Under the pieces are notes generated by a model. It had not been told where the DNA came from, did not search any database, and worked only from the letters and a program-made list of their open reading frames with translations. A stretch of DNA of 21,235 bases, from the NCBI GenBank assembly GCA_021732245.1, contig JAKFVJ010000007.1, forward strand, positions 1 to 21,235, in the 5' to 3' direction. Source of the DNA: Candidatus Obscuribacterales bacterium. GTDB taxonomy: Bacteria > Cyanobacteriota > Vampirovibrionia > Obscuribacterales > Obscuribacteraceae. Both the position numbers and the translations under genes were made by a program. Shown here piece after piece: positions 7,111 through 15,751 of the stretch. The first letter of the stretch is position 1. Every line of letters starts with the position of its first letter.

Positions 7111-7692
7111 ATGGAAGCTTTACGTTCCAGGATCCAAAGAGATGGCAGGCATTTAGGCAACGGGATTTTAAAAGTCGATTCGTTCATGAATCACCAAATT
7201 GACCCTATTCTCATGCGCGAGATAGGACAAGAATTTGCCAAACGGTTTAAACACTTAAATCCAACAAGAATTTTGACAGCCGAAACAAGTGGTATCGCAC
7301 CAGCGCTATCAGCAGCGATGTCGCTGGAAATTCCTGTTGTATTTGCGCGCAAGCACAAGCCGGTAACAATGGGTGCACATCCTTTTCGTCAATCAGCCGA
7401 ATCACACACGCATGGTCGTCGGGTTGAATTGCTTGTGTCACCTGAATACCTGACGCCTGAAGATCGCATTTTACTTCTAGATGATTTCCTCGCTACTGCC
7501 AGAACAATCAAGGCACTAGTTAGGCTAATCCAAGAAAGTGGTGCCACTCTTGTAGGAATAGGCGCTGTAATTGAAAAATCATTTGAAGGTGGTCGTGCCG
7601 AATTAGCGGATCTCAACATTCCTGTTGAATCTCTTGCTGTAATTGAAAAATTCGAAGGCGATCAAATTATCCTATCCGACTCGAGGAATTAA
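7111..7692 (+). CDS. xpt: Xanthine phosphoribosyltransferase
   Basis: A 193-residue type I phosphoribosyltransferase close to Bacillus subtilis Xpt in length and motif order. It converts xanthine and PRPP to XMP in cytoplasmic purine salvage. Visible family features are the N-terminal MEALRSRI and LKVDSFMNHQIDPILM, the substrate-loop ETSGIAPA and VVFARKHKPVT, the PRPP-binding ILLLDDFLATART (Asp-124 and Asp-125) and VIEKSFEGGR. I chose ATG 7111 rather than the in-frame TTG at 7084 because AAAGGA ends about 8 nt before it and because Xpt homologues begin with MEAL. The gene lies 120 bp after the selenoprotein and 3 bp before the hydrolase, so it probably heads or joins an operon. The leader has hairpins but no recognisable purine riboswitch core. 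Confidence 0.93.
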   Translation: MEALRSRIQRDGRHLGNGILKVDSFMNHQIDPILMREIGQEFAKRFKHLNPTRILTAETSGIAPALSAAMSLEIPVVFARKHKPVTMGAHPFRQSAESHTHGRRVELLVSPEYLTPEDRILLLDDFLATARTIKALVRLIQESGATLVGIGAVIEKSFEGGRAELADLNIPVESLAVIEKFEGDQIILSDSRN

Positions 7693-7695
7693 GTC

Positions 7696-8670
7696 ATGCG
7701 ATCACTTACAGTAAAAACACTACTCATTTCCGGACTGCTTGTAATTTCTCAAATAGCACTGCCAATTATGCCGGCAGCTTATGGCAAAAAGGCAACAGCT
7801 TCGCCAAAGCATAAAATCATAGAAGCAAATGATCGATTGGGGCGCATACCGGCAGAGACCTGGAGAGACTCATCTGTACCACAACGAGCAATTCTGTTGT
7901 GCATACACGGCATGGGACTTAACAGCCTAAGCTATGAAGCCTTTGCCCGAGAAATTGCTCAATACGGCATTGCCACATACGCGATAGATGTTAGAGGCTT
8001 TGGTAAATATCTTGATCCCAAAGGCATGGGACAAGTAGATTTTCAGCAAAGCCTACTGGACATTCAGGAAGCACTCAAAGACATCAATAATGATGAACCG
8101 AACATGCCAATCATTATTCTCGGCGAATCCATGGGCGGAGCTATGGCTTTGCAAGCAGCAGCCATTTATCCAACGTTGGTTGACGGACTAATCACATCTG
8201 TGCCAAGCCATAAGCGATACAAAGAAAAGCGTACAGCAGCAAAAGTTGTTGCCGGCGCTCTGCGCGGACCTAATAAAGCCATAGACATAGGCAAGACTAT
8301 GGTAAAGCAGGCAACGCAAGACGAAAACCTGCAAGTTGCCTGGGCTGAAGACAGCACTAAACGTACTCTTTTAACGCCAAAAGAACTTTTGTCATTTCAG
8401 AAGTTTATGAGTCAAAATCCGGTAATGGCTAAAAGGATTTCAACGACTCCTGTGCTCATGCTCGTCGGCGTGCAAGATCAATTAGTCAAACAAGGTGGCA
8501 ACGTCGATTTGTTCAACGCGATTAGCAGCAAAGACAAAAATCTCCTGATGATTGGCAATTCCGAACACTTGATGTTTGAGGAAGGACAATTCAACGATGA
8601 TGTGGTTGATTCAGTTGTTAACTGGATAAAGAAACATTGTCCGCAACGCAGCAAAGCACTTGAGTCTTAA
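7696..8670 (+). CDS. Exported alpha/beta hydrolase (lysophospholipase/monoacylglycerol-lipase-like)
   Basis: A 324-residue alpha/beta-hydrolase-fold enzyme. Residues 1-30 form a signal peptide (basic start, long hydrophobic core, AYG near the end). The oxyanion region CIHGMGLNSLSY follows around 73-84. The nucleophile elbow is GESMGG with Ser-145, the acid is Asp-261 in GVQDQLV and the base is His-291 in NSEHLMFEE, so the triad is complete and correctly ordered. The layout matches the Hydrolase_4 (serine aminopeptidase S33/monoacylglycerol lipase) group. The likely reaction is ester or lipid hydrolysis outside the cytoplasm; the natural substrate cannot be read from the sequence. ATG 7696 begins 3 bp after the xpt stop, implying co-transcription although the functions are unrelated. 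The S9 peptidase follows after 31 bp. Confidence 0.85.
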   Translation: MRSLTVKTLLISGLLVISQIALPIMPAAYGKKATASPKHKIIEANDRLGRIPAETWRDSSVPQRAILLCIHGMGLNSLSYEAFAREIAQYGIATYAIDVRGFGKYLDPKGMGQVDFQQSLLDIQEALKDINNDEPNMPIIILGESMGGAMALQAAAIYPTLVDGLITSVPSHKRYKEKRTAAKVVAGALRGPNKAIDIGKTMVKQATQDENLQVAWAEDSTKRTLLTPKELLSFQKFMSQNPVMAKRISTTPVLMLVGVQDQLVKQGGNVDLFNAISSKDKNLLMIGNSEHLMFEEGQFNDDVVDSVVNWIKKHCPQRSKALES

Positions 8671-8701
8671 AAACAATTGTAATTAACCCAAGGAAATCAT
8701 A

Positions 8702-10630
8702 ATGAAACATTTGATATTCTCCGCTTTAGTAGCCCTCGGTGCGTTAAGCGGTCAGGCTATTATTCAGCCTGGAACCAATCTAATTGGCGAAGGGATTCCA
8801 GCAATCACTCAAGAATTGGCAAATTCAGTCGACAGCTACAGCCAATTTCGCATGTCCAATTTGACAAGTTGGCATCCAACAAAGCGCGAGTGCCTCATGG
8901 GCACCCGTTTTGGTGATACCACACAAGTTCATTTACTAAAAATGCCCGGCGGCGCCAGAAAGCAATTGACGTTTTTTAGAGATGCCGTAAGCGGTGGCTG
9001 GTTTGAACCAACCAAAGGCGACTTCTTCATCTATTCTAAAGATTCGGGCGGTGACGAATTCTTTCAACTCTATCGTTACGATCTAAACACCCTTGAAATC
9101 ACATTGCTCACAGACGGCAAGTCTCGTAACACCGGGTGTTCCTGGCAAAAGTCAGGCAAAGAAATTGCCTACGGCAGTACTCGCCGTAATGGTAATGATG
9201 TGGACATTTACGTAATGGATCCACGCGATTCAAAAACCAATCACATGGTGGCACAACTGGAAGGTGGCGGTTGGAGCGCATCAGGATGGTCCGACGACGC
9301 GCAGAAGCTAATTCTTGATGAAACCATTTCCGTAAATGAGTCCTATTTGTGGATACTAGATCCTAAAACCGGTCAAAAGAAGCTTCTCACACCCGGAAGA
9401 AATGCAGATAAAGCCGCTTATGAAGGTGGGCTATTTAGCCCTGATGGCAAAACGGTCTATACGGCAACAGATAGAAATTCTGAATTTGTCAGACTAACCG
9501 CAATTGATGTTGAGACTGGCAAACATACTCCATTAACATCGCACATAAACTGGGACGTTGATGGTTACACTTTATCGGATGACGGCAAGCACATTGCTTA
9601 CACGACTAATGAAGACGGCGCTGGCGTCTTACATATCTTAGATTTGGCAGCAAACACCGACAAAAGAGTGGAAGAACTACCAATAGGCATGATTGGCGGA
9701 CTCGAATGGCACCGCAACAATTACGAGCTTGGTTTCAATGTCAACACAACCAAAGCACCGACTAATATTTATTCTCTCGACATAAATAGCGGAAAAATTG
9801 AAAAGTGGACCGACAGTGAAACAGGCACAATGAAGACTTGGGATTTTGCCGAGCCGGAGCTTGTTAAATGGAAAAGCTTTGATGGCAAGACTATTTCCGG
9901 TTTTCTCTACAAGCCGCCGGCCAAATTCAAAGGCAAGCGACCTGTCGTAGTAAATATTCACGGTGGTCCTGAAGGACAATTCCGACCATTTTTCCTTGGA
10001 CGCACTAACTATTACATCAACGAACTTGGAGTTGCTTACATATTCCCAAATATTCGTGGATCTTCCGGCTATGGGAAATCTTTCCTCAAGTTGGATAACG
10101 GCTACTTACGACCGAACTCCTACAAGGACATCAAAGCCTTGCTTGATTGGATTGCTGCCCGCCCCGATCTGGACGCCGACAGAGTTATGGTCACAGGTGG
10201 AAGTTATGGTGGTCACATGACTTTAGCAATTGCTACCTTCTACCCAGAGCAAATTCGCTGCGCTGAAGATATAGTTGGACCCTCAAATCTCGTGACTTTC
10301 TTAACGAACACACAGGGTTACAGAAGGGATCTTCGTCGCGTCGAGTACGGAGATGAACGCGACCCCAAGATGCGCGCCTTTCTTGAAAAGATTGCCCCAA
10401 CCAACAACATAGACAAAATTAAAAAGCCTTTGTTTGTTGTGCAGGGTAAAAACGATCCACGCGTGCCTGCTAGCGAATCTCTGCAGATGGTCTCGGCGCT
10501 CAAGAAAAACGGCACTCCCATCTGGTTTCTGATGGCGGAGGATGAAGGACATGGCTTTGCCAAAAAGAACAACCAGGATTATCTTTCTTACGCAACTGCC
10601 GCATTCATCAAGCAGTTTCTGCTCGACTAG
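8702..10630 (+). CDS. Exported S9-family peptidase (acylaminoacyl/dipeptidyl peptidase type)
   Basis: A 642-residue prolyl-oligopeptidase-family enzyme. Residues 1-19 are a signal peptide with probable cleavage after GQA. Residues about 40-370 form a TolB/DPP-IV-like beta-propeller, seen as recurring blades such as LYRYDLNTLEITLLTDGK and LWILDPKTGQKKLLTPG. The C-terminal catalytic domain has VVNIHGGPEGQ, the nucleophile motif GGSYGGHM (Ser-501), the acid in GKNDPRVP (Asp-585) and the base in EDEGHGF (His-617). All residues needed for activity are present. The expected role is cleavage of short peptides in the periplasm or outside the cell, probably feeding on peptide debris together with the subtilases and CtpA-like enzyme nearby. 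AAGGAAAT precedes ATG 8702. It lies 31 bp after the hydrolase, so it is likely the last gene of the xpt transcript. Confidence 0.92.
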   Translation: MKHLIFSALVALGALSGQAIIQPGTNLIGEGIPAITQELANSVDSYSQFRMSNLTSWHPTKRECLMGTRFGDTTQVHLLKMPGGARKQLTFFRDAVSGGWFEPTKGDFFIYSKDSGGDEFFQLYRYDLNTLEITLLTDGKSRNTGCSWQKSGKEIAYGSTRRNGNDVDIYVMDPRDSKTNHMVAQLEGGGWSASGWSDDAQKLILDETISVNESYLWILDPKTGQKKLLTPGRNADKAAYEGGLFSPDGKTVYTATDRNSEFVRLTAIDVETGKHTPLTSHINWDVDGYTLSDDGKHIAYTTNEDGAGVLHILDLAANTDKRVEELPIGMIGGLEWHRNNYELGFNVNTTKAPTNIYSLDINSGKIEKWTDSETGTMKTWDFAEPELVKWKSFDGKTISGFLYKPPAKFKGKRPVVVNIHGGPEGQFRPFFLGRTNYYINELGVAYIFPNIRGSSGYGKSFLKLDNGYLRPNSYKDIKALLDWIAARPDLDADRVMVTGGSYGGHMTLAIATFYPEQIRCAEDIVGPSNLVTFLTNTQGYRRDLRRVEYGDERDPKMRAFLEKIAPTNNIDKIKKPLFVVQGKNDPRVPASESLQMVSALKKNGTPIWFLMAEDEGHGFAKKNNQDYLSYATAAFIKQFLLD

Positions 10631-10674
10631 CACAAAACTTACAGACGAATAATTCACCCTGCAGTCTCTCAGAC

Positions 10675-10702
10675 TTGCGTGTAGCGCGACTTGCGTTATG
10701 CT
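10675..10702 (+). promoter_or_regulatory. Candidate promoter giving a leaderless mRNA
   Basis: TTGCGT (10675-10680) and TATGCT (10697-10702) are 16 bp apart, and the ATG at 10710 begins 7 nt after the -10, where transcription normally starts. No Shine-Dalgarno stands before either possible ATG, and the upstream ATG (10698) lies inside the -10 element itself. Confidence 0.4.
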
Positions 10703-10709
10703 TATAGCC

Positions 10710-11573
10710 ATGCAGGTTCCAGTTAAGACACCTTCAAACCTGGGGAACTACCTGCGCCAGCTCCGTTTGGCGCGTGGTTTTGATAGCGTAAGTGACTACT
10801 TACGCCGTTATCCAATGCCAATTACTGATACCTATTACAGAGATCTTGAAAACGGACGAAAGACAGTCAGCATCGAGACTTCCGAGCAAATCTGTACGGC
10901 ACTGGAAGCAGACATACACTCGTTTTATTACTATTATCTAAAGGACTTTCTGCCCGAAAACATTGTTGCGACACTGTCTCCGCCTGCCAAAGCGCTGAGC
11001 GAACTGTCCGACACACAGCCTGATAGTTGGTTTTATTTATATCTTCCCAACCAATTCCATGTGCTTGATGAGCGAACTAACCAGTTTTTCTCAGAGCGTT
11101 TAGACCTGTTTTCAGCCTTGCTCTTCATAGCTTGTAACAGTCCAGCCGGTGTCACCGATAAACAGCTGGCGTATTTTTTGACTAACAGTTCTATTGAGAC
11201 TCCAGTAGAGGAAGTGCTCAAACTCTTTGAAGACCTCAAGCTAATATCCATTTCAAAAACCTCTCCAAGACGAATCACTAGCGCCAGAGTGTTGTTGCCC
11301 AAAGACTTAAATACAGGTCTGCGCAACAAATGGTTATTAGCCGAAACTGAGAAATCACTCAGCAAGCTAGAAAATCCTGCGTCAAAGAAAGATGTGACTC
11401 TTCTGCGATTTGGTGTAAAAAACATCCGCAAAGACAAATACAAAGCGGTATTATCCAGAGTTGCCGCCTTGATGAACGAAATCCGCTTATCTAATTCCGG
11501 CATGAATGAAAACAGTCAGGCTTATTCATCTCAAATAGTTATCTCCTCTAGAGTAGAGGCAGGCGATCAATGA
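10710..11573 (+). CDS. TIGR02147/DUF4423-like helix-turn-helix regulator, long paralogue
   Basis: A 287-residue protein. Residues 9-65 look like a divergent XRE-type helix-turn-helix (LGNYLRQLRLARG, then TYYRDLENGRKTVSIETSEQICTALEAD), followed by a conserved SFYYYYLKDFLPENI helix. Residues about 95-190 add a segment found in this protein but not its neighbour, with a winged-helix look (SALLFIACNSPAGVTDKQLAYFLT). The C-terminal 75 residues match the DUF4423/TIGR02147 pattern of regulators. Probably a cytoplasmic DNA-binding regulator; its targets are unknown, the pair itself being the simplest guess. I chose ATG 10710 over ATG 10698 because it aligns with the paralogue's start and because 10698 overlaps a -10-like element. 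The stop overlaps the next gene's ATG by 4 bp (ATGA), so the two are translationally coupled. Confidence 0.65.
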   Translation: MQVPVKTPSNLGNYLRQLRLARGFDSVSDYLRRYPMPITDTYYRDLENGRKTVSIETSEQICTALEADIHSFYYYYLKDFLPENIVATLSPPAKALSELSDTQPDSWFYLYLPNQFHVLDERTNQFFSERLDLFSALLFIACNSPAGVTDKQLAYFLTNSSIETPVEEVLKLFEDLKLISISKTSPRRITSARVLLPKDLNTGLRNKWLLAETEKSLSKLENPASKKDVTLLRFGVKNIRKDKYKAVLSRVAALMNEIRLSNSGMNENSQAYSSQIVISSRVEAGDQ

Positions 11574-12148
11574 AACATTCGGTCTCCTCTCACCTCGGTA
11601 AATTCTTGCTTGATCTGCGCCTTTCGCGTGGGCATCACAATATCAAGGCGTACGTTCAAGAATACAAAGTCCCTATCAGCAGCACCTACTATCGGGATCT
11701 TGAACTAGGGAAAAAACAAGTAAGCACGGAAACTGCAAAGATTCTTTGTGACGCTCTTCAAGCTGACGAAAGCAGTTTCTACAACTCTATGCTGAAGGAC
11801 ATCATCCCAGCCAAAGCGCTAAGCATGCTGACTGCCGCATCGATAACCGAACACGATGAATTTGAAAAGCCAGATGTGTATGTCGATAAGAATATGGATA
11901 AAGATCAGTTATTGGCAGAAGCGCAAAAGTCATTTGATTTGCCGGTACACTCCGACGGACTACACGAAGGCTGCACTCTGAGTCTCTATTCAGTTGGAGG
12001 CATAGATCGTCAAAATCTTCGGTCCGTCCGCGAGAGAATTACTCAACTCTGGCAAGAACTGGATGAAAATGATGCCGAGGAAGAAGAAGGCGATCCATTC
12101 TTTTGCATGGTTGTACTTTCAGCTAGACCCGAATATTCGCCGTCATAA
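11570..12148 (+). CDS. Short paralogue of the preceding regulator
   Basis: A 192-residue protein clearly related to the upstream 287-residue one. The N-terminal 80 residues align almost without gaps (LGKFLLDLRLSRG, STYYRDLELGKKQVSTETAKILCDALQAD, SFYNSMLKDIIP). The C-terminal 75 align again, beginning LLAEAQKS here and LLAETEKS there and ending VVLSARPE against IVISSRVE. The roughly 100-residue central segment of the longer protein is missing. It therefore keeps the presumed DNA-binding and C-terminal interaction parts, and could heterodimerise with or antagonise its partner. Near the end is an acidic run (DENDAEEEEGD). Its start overlaps the previous stop as ATGA. It converges on the MOSC gene, with a 6-bp overlap of the two stop regions. 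The regulator role is inferred from the family; the paralogy is seen directly. Confidence 0.7.
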   Translation: MKHSVSSHLGKFLLDLRLSRGHHNIKAYVQEYKVPISSTYYRDLELGKKQVSTETAKILCDALQADESSFYNSMLKDIIPAKALSMLTAASITEHDEFEKPDVYVDKNMDKDQLLAEAQKSFDLPVHSDGLHEGCTLSLYSVGGIDRQNLRSVRERITQLWQELDENDAEEEEGDPFFCMVVLSARPEYSPS

Positions 12149-12955
12149 TTTGGCTTCAACAATTTCTACACCGTCACCGATGGCAATCTTGCCTTCACTT
12201 GCATGTGTAAGATTCTGTCCAAAAAGAACTTTGCCGTCGCTACGTCTAAAACTTGCCAGTGTTTTTAGTGGCTCTGACCCAGCTATTCCACTGTCTTGAT
12301 TCACCGTCGTAATAACGCAGCGCGCGCATGGTTTAACGACATCAAATTCAATACCATTAATAGCAATTTTTTTCCAAGTATCTTCAGCAAAAGGTTTTGT
12401 GCCGGATACAACTATATTCGGGCGAAAACGATTCATAGGCAACTTTTCGCTTAGACGCTGGTTTAAATCAGATAAGCTTGCCTCAGTCAAAAGTAAAAAT
12501 GGGAAACCGTCAGCAAAACCCACTTGATCATCCGGACGTTTCGCGTATTTCCGGCTGACCTGCCTTGTGAATTCAGCATCGAATTTTACAAGGCGAACTT
12601 TCACATTGAGGAATTTGGAAAACCATCCAGCAGCTTCATCACCTTGATCAAGTGCCGTGCAATTATCATCCCAGACTCTAACCGGCATTCTTTGCCCTGT
12701 CGCATTTAAGCCCAAAGCAAATTCCATCATAGCCGGGGCATTTAATCTAAGCCTGCCGGACTGTTCATCAATGAGAGGTTTAATTAAAGCCATTCTGGAG
12801 AGTTCGCGCTGCGTCAGAAAGTCGCCGGCCTCGTCAACGACCATCCATTGGCGGTCGTATTTAATCCCGCGTGAACCAATTTCAGCCTCGCTCAAAGCCG
12901 TGCCGGCGCAAGACTTCACCGGATAAAAATAGAGCTGAGAAACAACGATTGCCAT
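12143..12955 (-). CDS. MOSC-domain protein, YcbX/mARC-like
   Basis: A 270-residue protein with an N-terminal MOSC_N beta-barrel (LYFYPVKSCAG near the start, then GIKYDRQWMVVDEAGDFLTQRE) and a C-terminal MOSC domain. Diagnostic motifs are MNRFRPNIVVSG and PCARCVITTVNQDSG; the latter contains Cys-210 and Cys-213, the region that supplies the molybdenum-coordinating cysteine in mARC/YcbX proteins. Relatives reduce N-hydroxylated compounds with molybdenum cofactor and an electron-transfer partner. Unlike E. coli YcbX there is no C-terminal ferredoxin domain, so a separate electron donor would be needed. I chose ATG 12953-12955, giving the family-typical start MAIVVSQLYFYPVKS; an in-frame TTG at 12974-12976 is less likely. 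TACAAT lies 6 nt before this ATG on the minus strand, a possible leaderless arrangement, though AGGG is also close. Confidence 0.9.
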   Translation of the reverse strand: MAIVVSQLYFYPVKSCAGTALSEAEIGSRGIKYDRQWMVVDEAGDFLTQRELSRMALIKPLIDEQSGRLRLNAPAMMEFALGLNATGQRMPVRVWDDNCTALDQGDEAAGWFSKFLNVKVRLVKFDAEFTRQVSRKYAKRPDDQVGFADGFPFLLLTEASLSDLNQRLSEKLPMNRFRPNIVVSGTKPFAEDTWKKIAINGIEFDVVKPCARCVITTVNQDSGIAGSEPLKTLASFRRSDGKVLFGQNLTHASEGKIAIGDGVEIVEAKL

Positions 12956-13106
12956 CGCCCTATTGTAGCCAATCAACCCGACGAGGATTAACTTGACAAC
13001 CGCCTTTTAGATCCTTACAGTAGTCAGCTAGGGGTTTATCAATTTCACACGGTCTATCAGCAATGGATTTGCTGGTCGGTCTTCTGCTATGCAACGGGAG
13101 AAAACG

Positions 13107-14387
13107 ATGATTAAGCGAGCAAGAGTCTGGTCACTGTGGTCGGTTTTAACCTTTAGCCTTATTTCGCTGTTTACCTCACAGCCAGGATTCTGTGAAAGTT
13201 CGGAAAAGTTTGAGCTCAAGTTGCCGCAACAGCTTCCGACGCAACGAGCACAGCAAGCTGCCTCATACGAAGATGACTTAATCATGATCTCTCCCAATCC
13301 CGGAGCAGACAAAGATGATATTTCAGACGCCCTCAAAGAAGTGCACGGCACGATAGTCAACACATTCGGCGCTGATGGACACATAGTGTATGTAGTGAAA
13401 ACAGAAAAAGGTAAATTAGCCGAAACAGAGAAGACTCTGGGCAAAGACAAAAACTTTCACGGAATGCAACGCTGCTACCGCAATGTACTTCATGCAGTTT
13501 CAGTCCTACCGGCACCCAATGATCCGGTCTATGCTCAAGAATGGCACTTAAGGGCTATGCAAGCTATTACTGCTTGGAACATAAGTCAGGGCGCCGGACA
13601 AATCATTGGCGTAATCGACACCGGAGTCAACGCATCAGGACGAGATCTATCCGGCAAAGTGTATCAGGGCTTTAACGGAATAACGTATTCAACCAATACC
13701 ACGGACAATCACGGACACGGCACCATGGTATCTACTACCGCAGCAGCGATAACCAATAATGGTTTTGGCATTGCCTCACCTGCTTGCCGCAGTTACATTT
13801 ACCCAACATGCATTGCAATGGGCAACTACATTTCTGAAATTGCCATCGTCAATTCAATTTACAACGCAGGTTCGCGCGGTGTAAAAATATTGAACATAAG
13901 CGCCGGCCCATCAGATGGATCATTTGGTGACAAGTCAAAGCATCCTGCCCTGCATGAAGCGTTGCAATGGTTCTACAGTACAAAAGGCGGACTCTGTTTT
14001 ATTGCCTCCGGCAATTCCGGTTATGCTGATCGTTATCCAAGACAGCCTTACATGATGCTTGTTAGCGCAATAGACAGTACCGGTATGCTTTCGTCATTTT
14101 CCAATTACGGTAATACCACTTGGTTTACCGCACCTGGACGCGACATATTCTGCATCGACAATAAAGACAGACAAGTAGTTGTCGCCGGTACATCTTTTTC
14201 ATCACCGCTTTGCGCGGCAGCCGCTGCCATGGTCTGGAGCGTCAATCCCAAGCTGAAAAATTATGACGTGCAAAACATTCTCACCAGCACATGCTTGAAA
14301 GCTGCAAACTCACCCTCATGGAATATCTATTACGGATATGGACTGCCGAACATCGACGCCGCAGTTGCCAAAGCTCGTCTATATTGA
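13107..14387 (+). CDS. Exported subtilisin-like serine peptidase (S8)
   Basis: A 426-residue subtilase with a signal peptide (basic MIKRAR, hydrophobic core to about residue 28), an I9-like propeptide region (about 50-115) and a catalytic domain. The triad is Asp-171 in GVIDTGV, His-204 in GHGTMVS and Ser-363 in GTSFSSP; the oxyanion Asn is in FIASGNSG. All are present, so the enzyme should be active after export and propeptide removal. It has no extra C-terminal domain. Its probable role is extracellular or periplasmic protein degradation. I chose ATG 13107 over ATG 13089 because GGGAG (13096-13100) lies 6 nt before it and because the signal peptide then starts in the normal way. It stands 37 bp before the CtpA-like gene, and a further subtilase lies 2.4 kb downstream. 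Confidence 0.92.
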   Translation: MIKRARVWSLWSVLTFSLISLFTSQPGFCESSEKFELKLPQQLPTQRAQQAASYEDDLIMISPNPGADKDDISDALKEVHGTIVNTFGADGHIVYVVKTEKGKLAETEKTLGKDKNFHGMQRCYRNVLHAVSVLPAPNDPVYAQEWHLRAMQAITAWNISQGAGQIIGVIDTGVNASGRDLSGKVYQGFNGITYSTNTTDNHGHGTMVSTTAAAITNNGFGIASPACRSYIYPTCIAMGNYISEIAIVNSIYNAGSRGVKILNISAGPSDGSFGDKSKHPALHEALQWFYSTKGGLCFIASGNSGYADRYPRQPYMMLVSAIDSTGMLSSFSNYGNTTWFTAPGRDIFCIDNKDRQVVVAGTSFSSPLCAAAAAMVWSVNPKLKNYDVQNILTSTCLKAANSPSWNIYYGYGLPNIDAAVAKARLY

Positions 14388-14416
14388 CAAAGTCTGACCG
14401 GTAAATCTGTTATGAT
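14384..14416 (+). promoter_or_regulatory. -10-like TATGAT just before the CtpA start codon
   Basis: TATGAT (14411-14416) lies 8 nt before the ATG at 14425, which has no Shine-Dalgarno. A perfect TTGACA at 14384-14389 is 21 bp upstream, longer than the usual 16-18 bp spacing, so either a different -35 is used or the match is partly chance. If real, the transcript would be leaderless. Confidence 0.35.
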
Positions 14417-14424
14417 AGCCGGAT

Positions 14425-15741
14425 ATGACAATTCGGCGCTGTCTTAGTGTCTTAATTTCGTTATCAGCCTTCTTTGTGCATCCAGCTTTGGCATTAGCCA
14501 CAGATGACGCGTCCAAAGATACGCCAACGCCTGCAGGACTTTATAAGCAAGCTTGGACTCTTGTCCACGACAGCTATTATGATCCAACCTACAACGGTCA
14601 AAACTGGGACAGATGGCAACATCGCTATGACGGCAAACTCAAAACGATGGAAGACTCTTACAAAGCGACAGAGACAATGCTGTCCAGCCTTAACGATCAA
14701 TACACACGCTTTCTGCAGCCGGCCGCATTCAAAGACGAGACAAATGCAATTGCCGCAAAAATGTACGGCATTGGATTGCAAATAGCACCGGATCAATCAC
14801 AAAAGATAGTCGTCGTGGCTCCTATGGAAGGAACACCGGCAGAACAAGCCGGCTTCATGCCACTCGATGAAATTATCGAAGTTGACGACAAACCAACAAA
14901 AGGTTTGTCGGCCAATGCGGTATCACAAATGATTCGTGGTCCGATGGACACACAAGTGACGCTCAAGATACTACGCAACGGCAAGGACTTCAAAACAATT
15001 ACCCTTACACGCGCGGAAATTCACGTCAAGTCAGTGCAAACCGCAAAGATGCTGGACAGCGAAATAGGATATTTTCGACTGAGCACTTTCATGTCGGAAA
15101 CTGCTGGACAAGAAGTACGCGACGCTATTTCGAAATTATCGCCGGCAAGAGGCATCATTTTCGATCTGCGCGGCGATCCCGGCGGTCTAGTCACAAATGC
15201 TCTAGATGTCTGCAATAACTTCCTGTTTGGCGGCATCATCGTCTCTACAGTTGATCGCAACAGCAAGATTAACTCAGCATTTTCACAAGGTCATCCGTTT
15301 TACACCAAACCAATCATCATCTTAATCAACCATGGTTCTGCCAGCGCCTCAGAAATTACAAGCGGCGCACTGCACGACAACCAACGCGCAGAACTTGTCG
15401 GCGAAACCAGCTTCGGCAAAGGACTCATGCAATCCGTTAACAAATTGCCGGGCGGCTCAGGCATTCACATTACCATTGCTCGCTATTTGACTCCTAATGG
15501 AACAGACATAAACAAAAAAGGCATTACACCAGATTACGAAGTCAAACTAAAACCGGATGACTATCGTCAAGGTAAAGGTCCCTGGTGGACAGATCCAGGA
15601 GGACCTCTTGCCAAAAGAATCCCTGAAGATCTCAAAGATATTCAATTGCAAAAAGCTGTTGAAGTGTTACGCGACAAACTAGATAACAAGCCGACCGAAT
15701 TTGACGAGCTGAAGTTAAAACCACCGGTACTTTCCTTCTAG
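14425..15741 (+). CDS. ctpA: Carboxyl-terminal processing protease, CtpA/S41 family
   Basis: A 438-residue C-terminal processing peptidase with the standard order. First comes a signal peptide (residues 1-26, ending ALALA), then an N-terminal helical cap. A PDZ domain follows around 110-195 (GIGLQIAPD, TPAEQAGFMPLDEIIEVDD, ISQMIRGPMDTQVTLKILRNG-type segments). The S41 core contains IIFDLRGDPGG, the nucleophile in GSASASEI (Ser-307) and the general-base lysine in ETSFGKGLMQ (Lys-332). The 25-residue Ser-Lys distance matches known CtpA enzymes, so it should be active. Such enzymes trim or degrade envelope proteins from the C-terminus in the periplasm or thylakoid-equivalent space. It follows the exported subtilase by 37 bp but may have its own promoter, with TATGAT 8 nt before the ATG. 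The broken aldo/keto reductase begins 10 bp downstream. Confidence 0.93.
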   Translation: MTIRRCLSVLISLSAFFVHPALALATDDASKDTPTPAGLYKQAWTLVHDSYYDPTYNGQNWDRWQHRYDGKLKTMEDSYKATETMLSSLNDQYTRFLQPAAFKDETNAIAAKMYGIGLQIAPDQSQKIVVVAPMEGTPAEQAGFMPLDEIIEVDDKPTKGLSANAVSQMIRGPMDTQVTLKILRNGKDFKTITLTRAEIHVKSVQTAKMLDSEIGYFRLSTFMSETAGQEVRDAISKLSPARGIIFDLRGDPGGLVTNALDVCNNFLFGGIIVSTVDRNSKINSAFSQGHPFYTKPIIILINHGSASASEITSGALHDNQRAELVGETSFGKGLMQSVNKLPGGSGIHITIARYLTPNGTDINKKGITPDYEVKLKPDDYRQGKGPWWTDPGGPLAKRIPEDLKDIQLQKAVEVLRDKLDNKPTEFDELKLKPPVLSF

Positions 15742-15751
15742 AGAAAATGAC

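Noticed and set aside
10301..11503. Long open frames on the minus strand opposite the S9 peptidase end and the regulator gene (10301-10711 and 11033-11503)
   Set aside because: They lie antisense to well-supported genes, have no family resemblance and no ribosome sites; they follow from codon use of the plus strand.
13058..13074. CAGCAA/TTGCTG hairpin upstream of the exported subtilase
   Set aside because: The stem is only 6 bp with no T-run or conserved context; expected by chance.
13028..13450. Minus-strand open frame opposite the start of the exported subtilase
   Set aside because: It is antisense to a clear signal peptide and propeptide and shows no domain.
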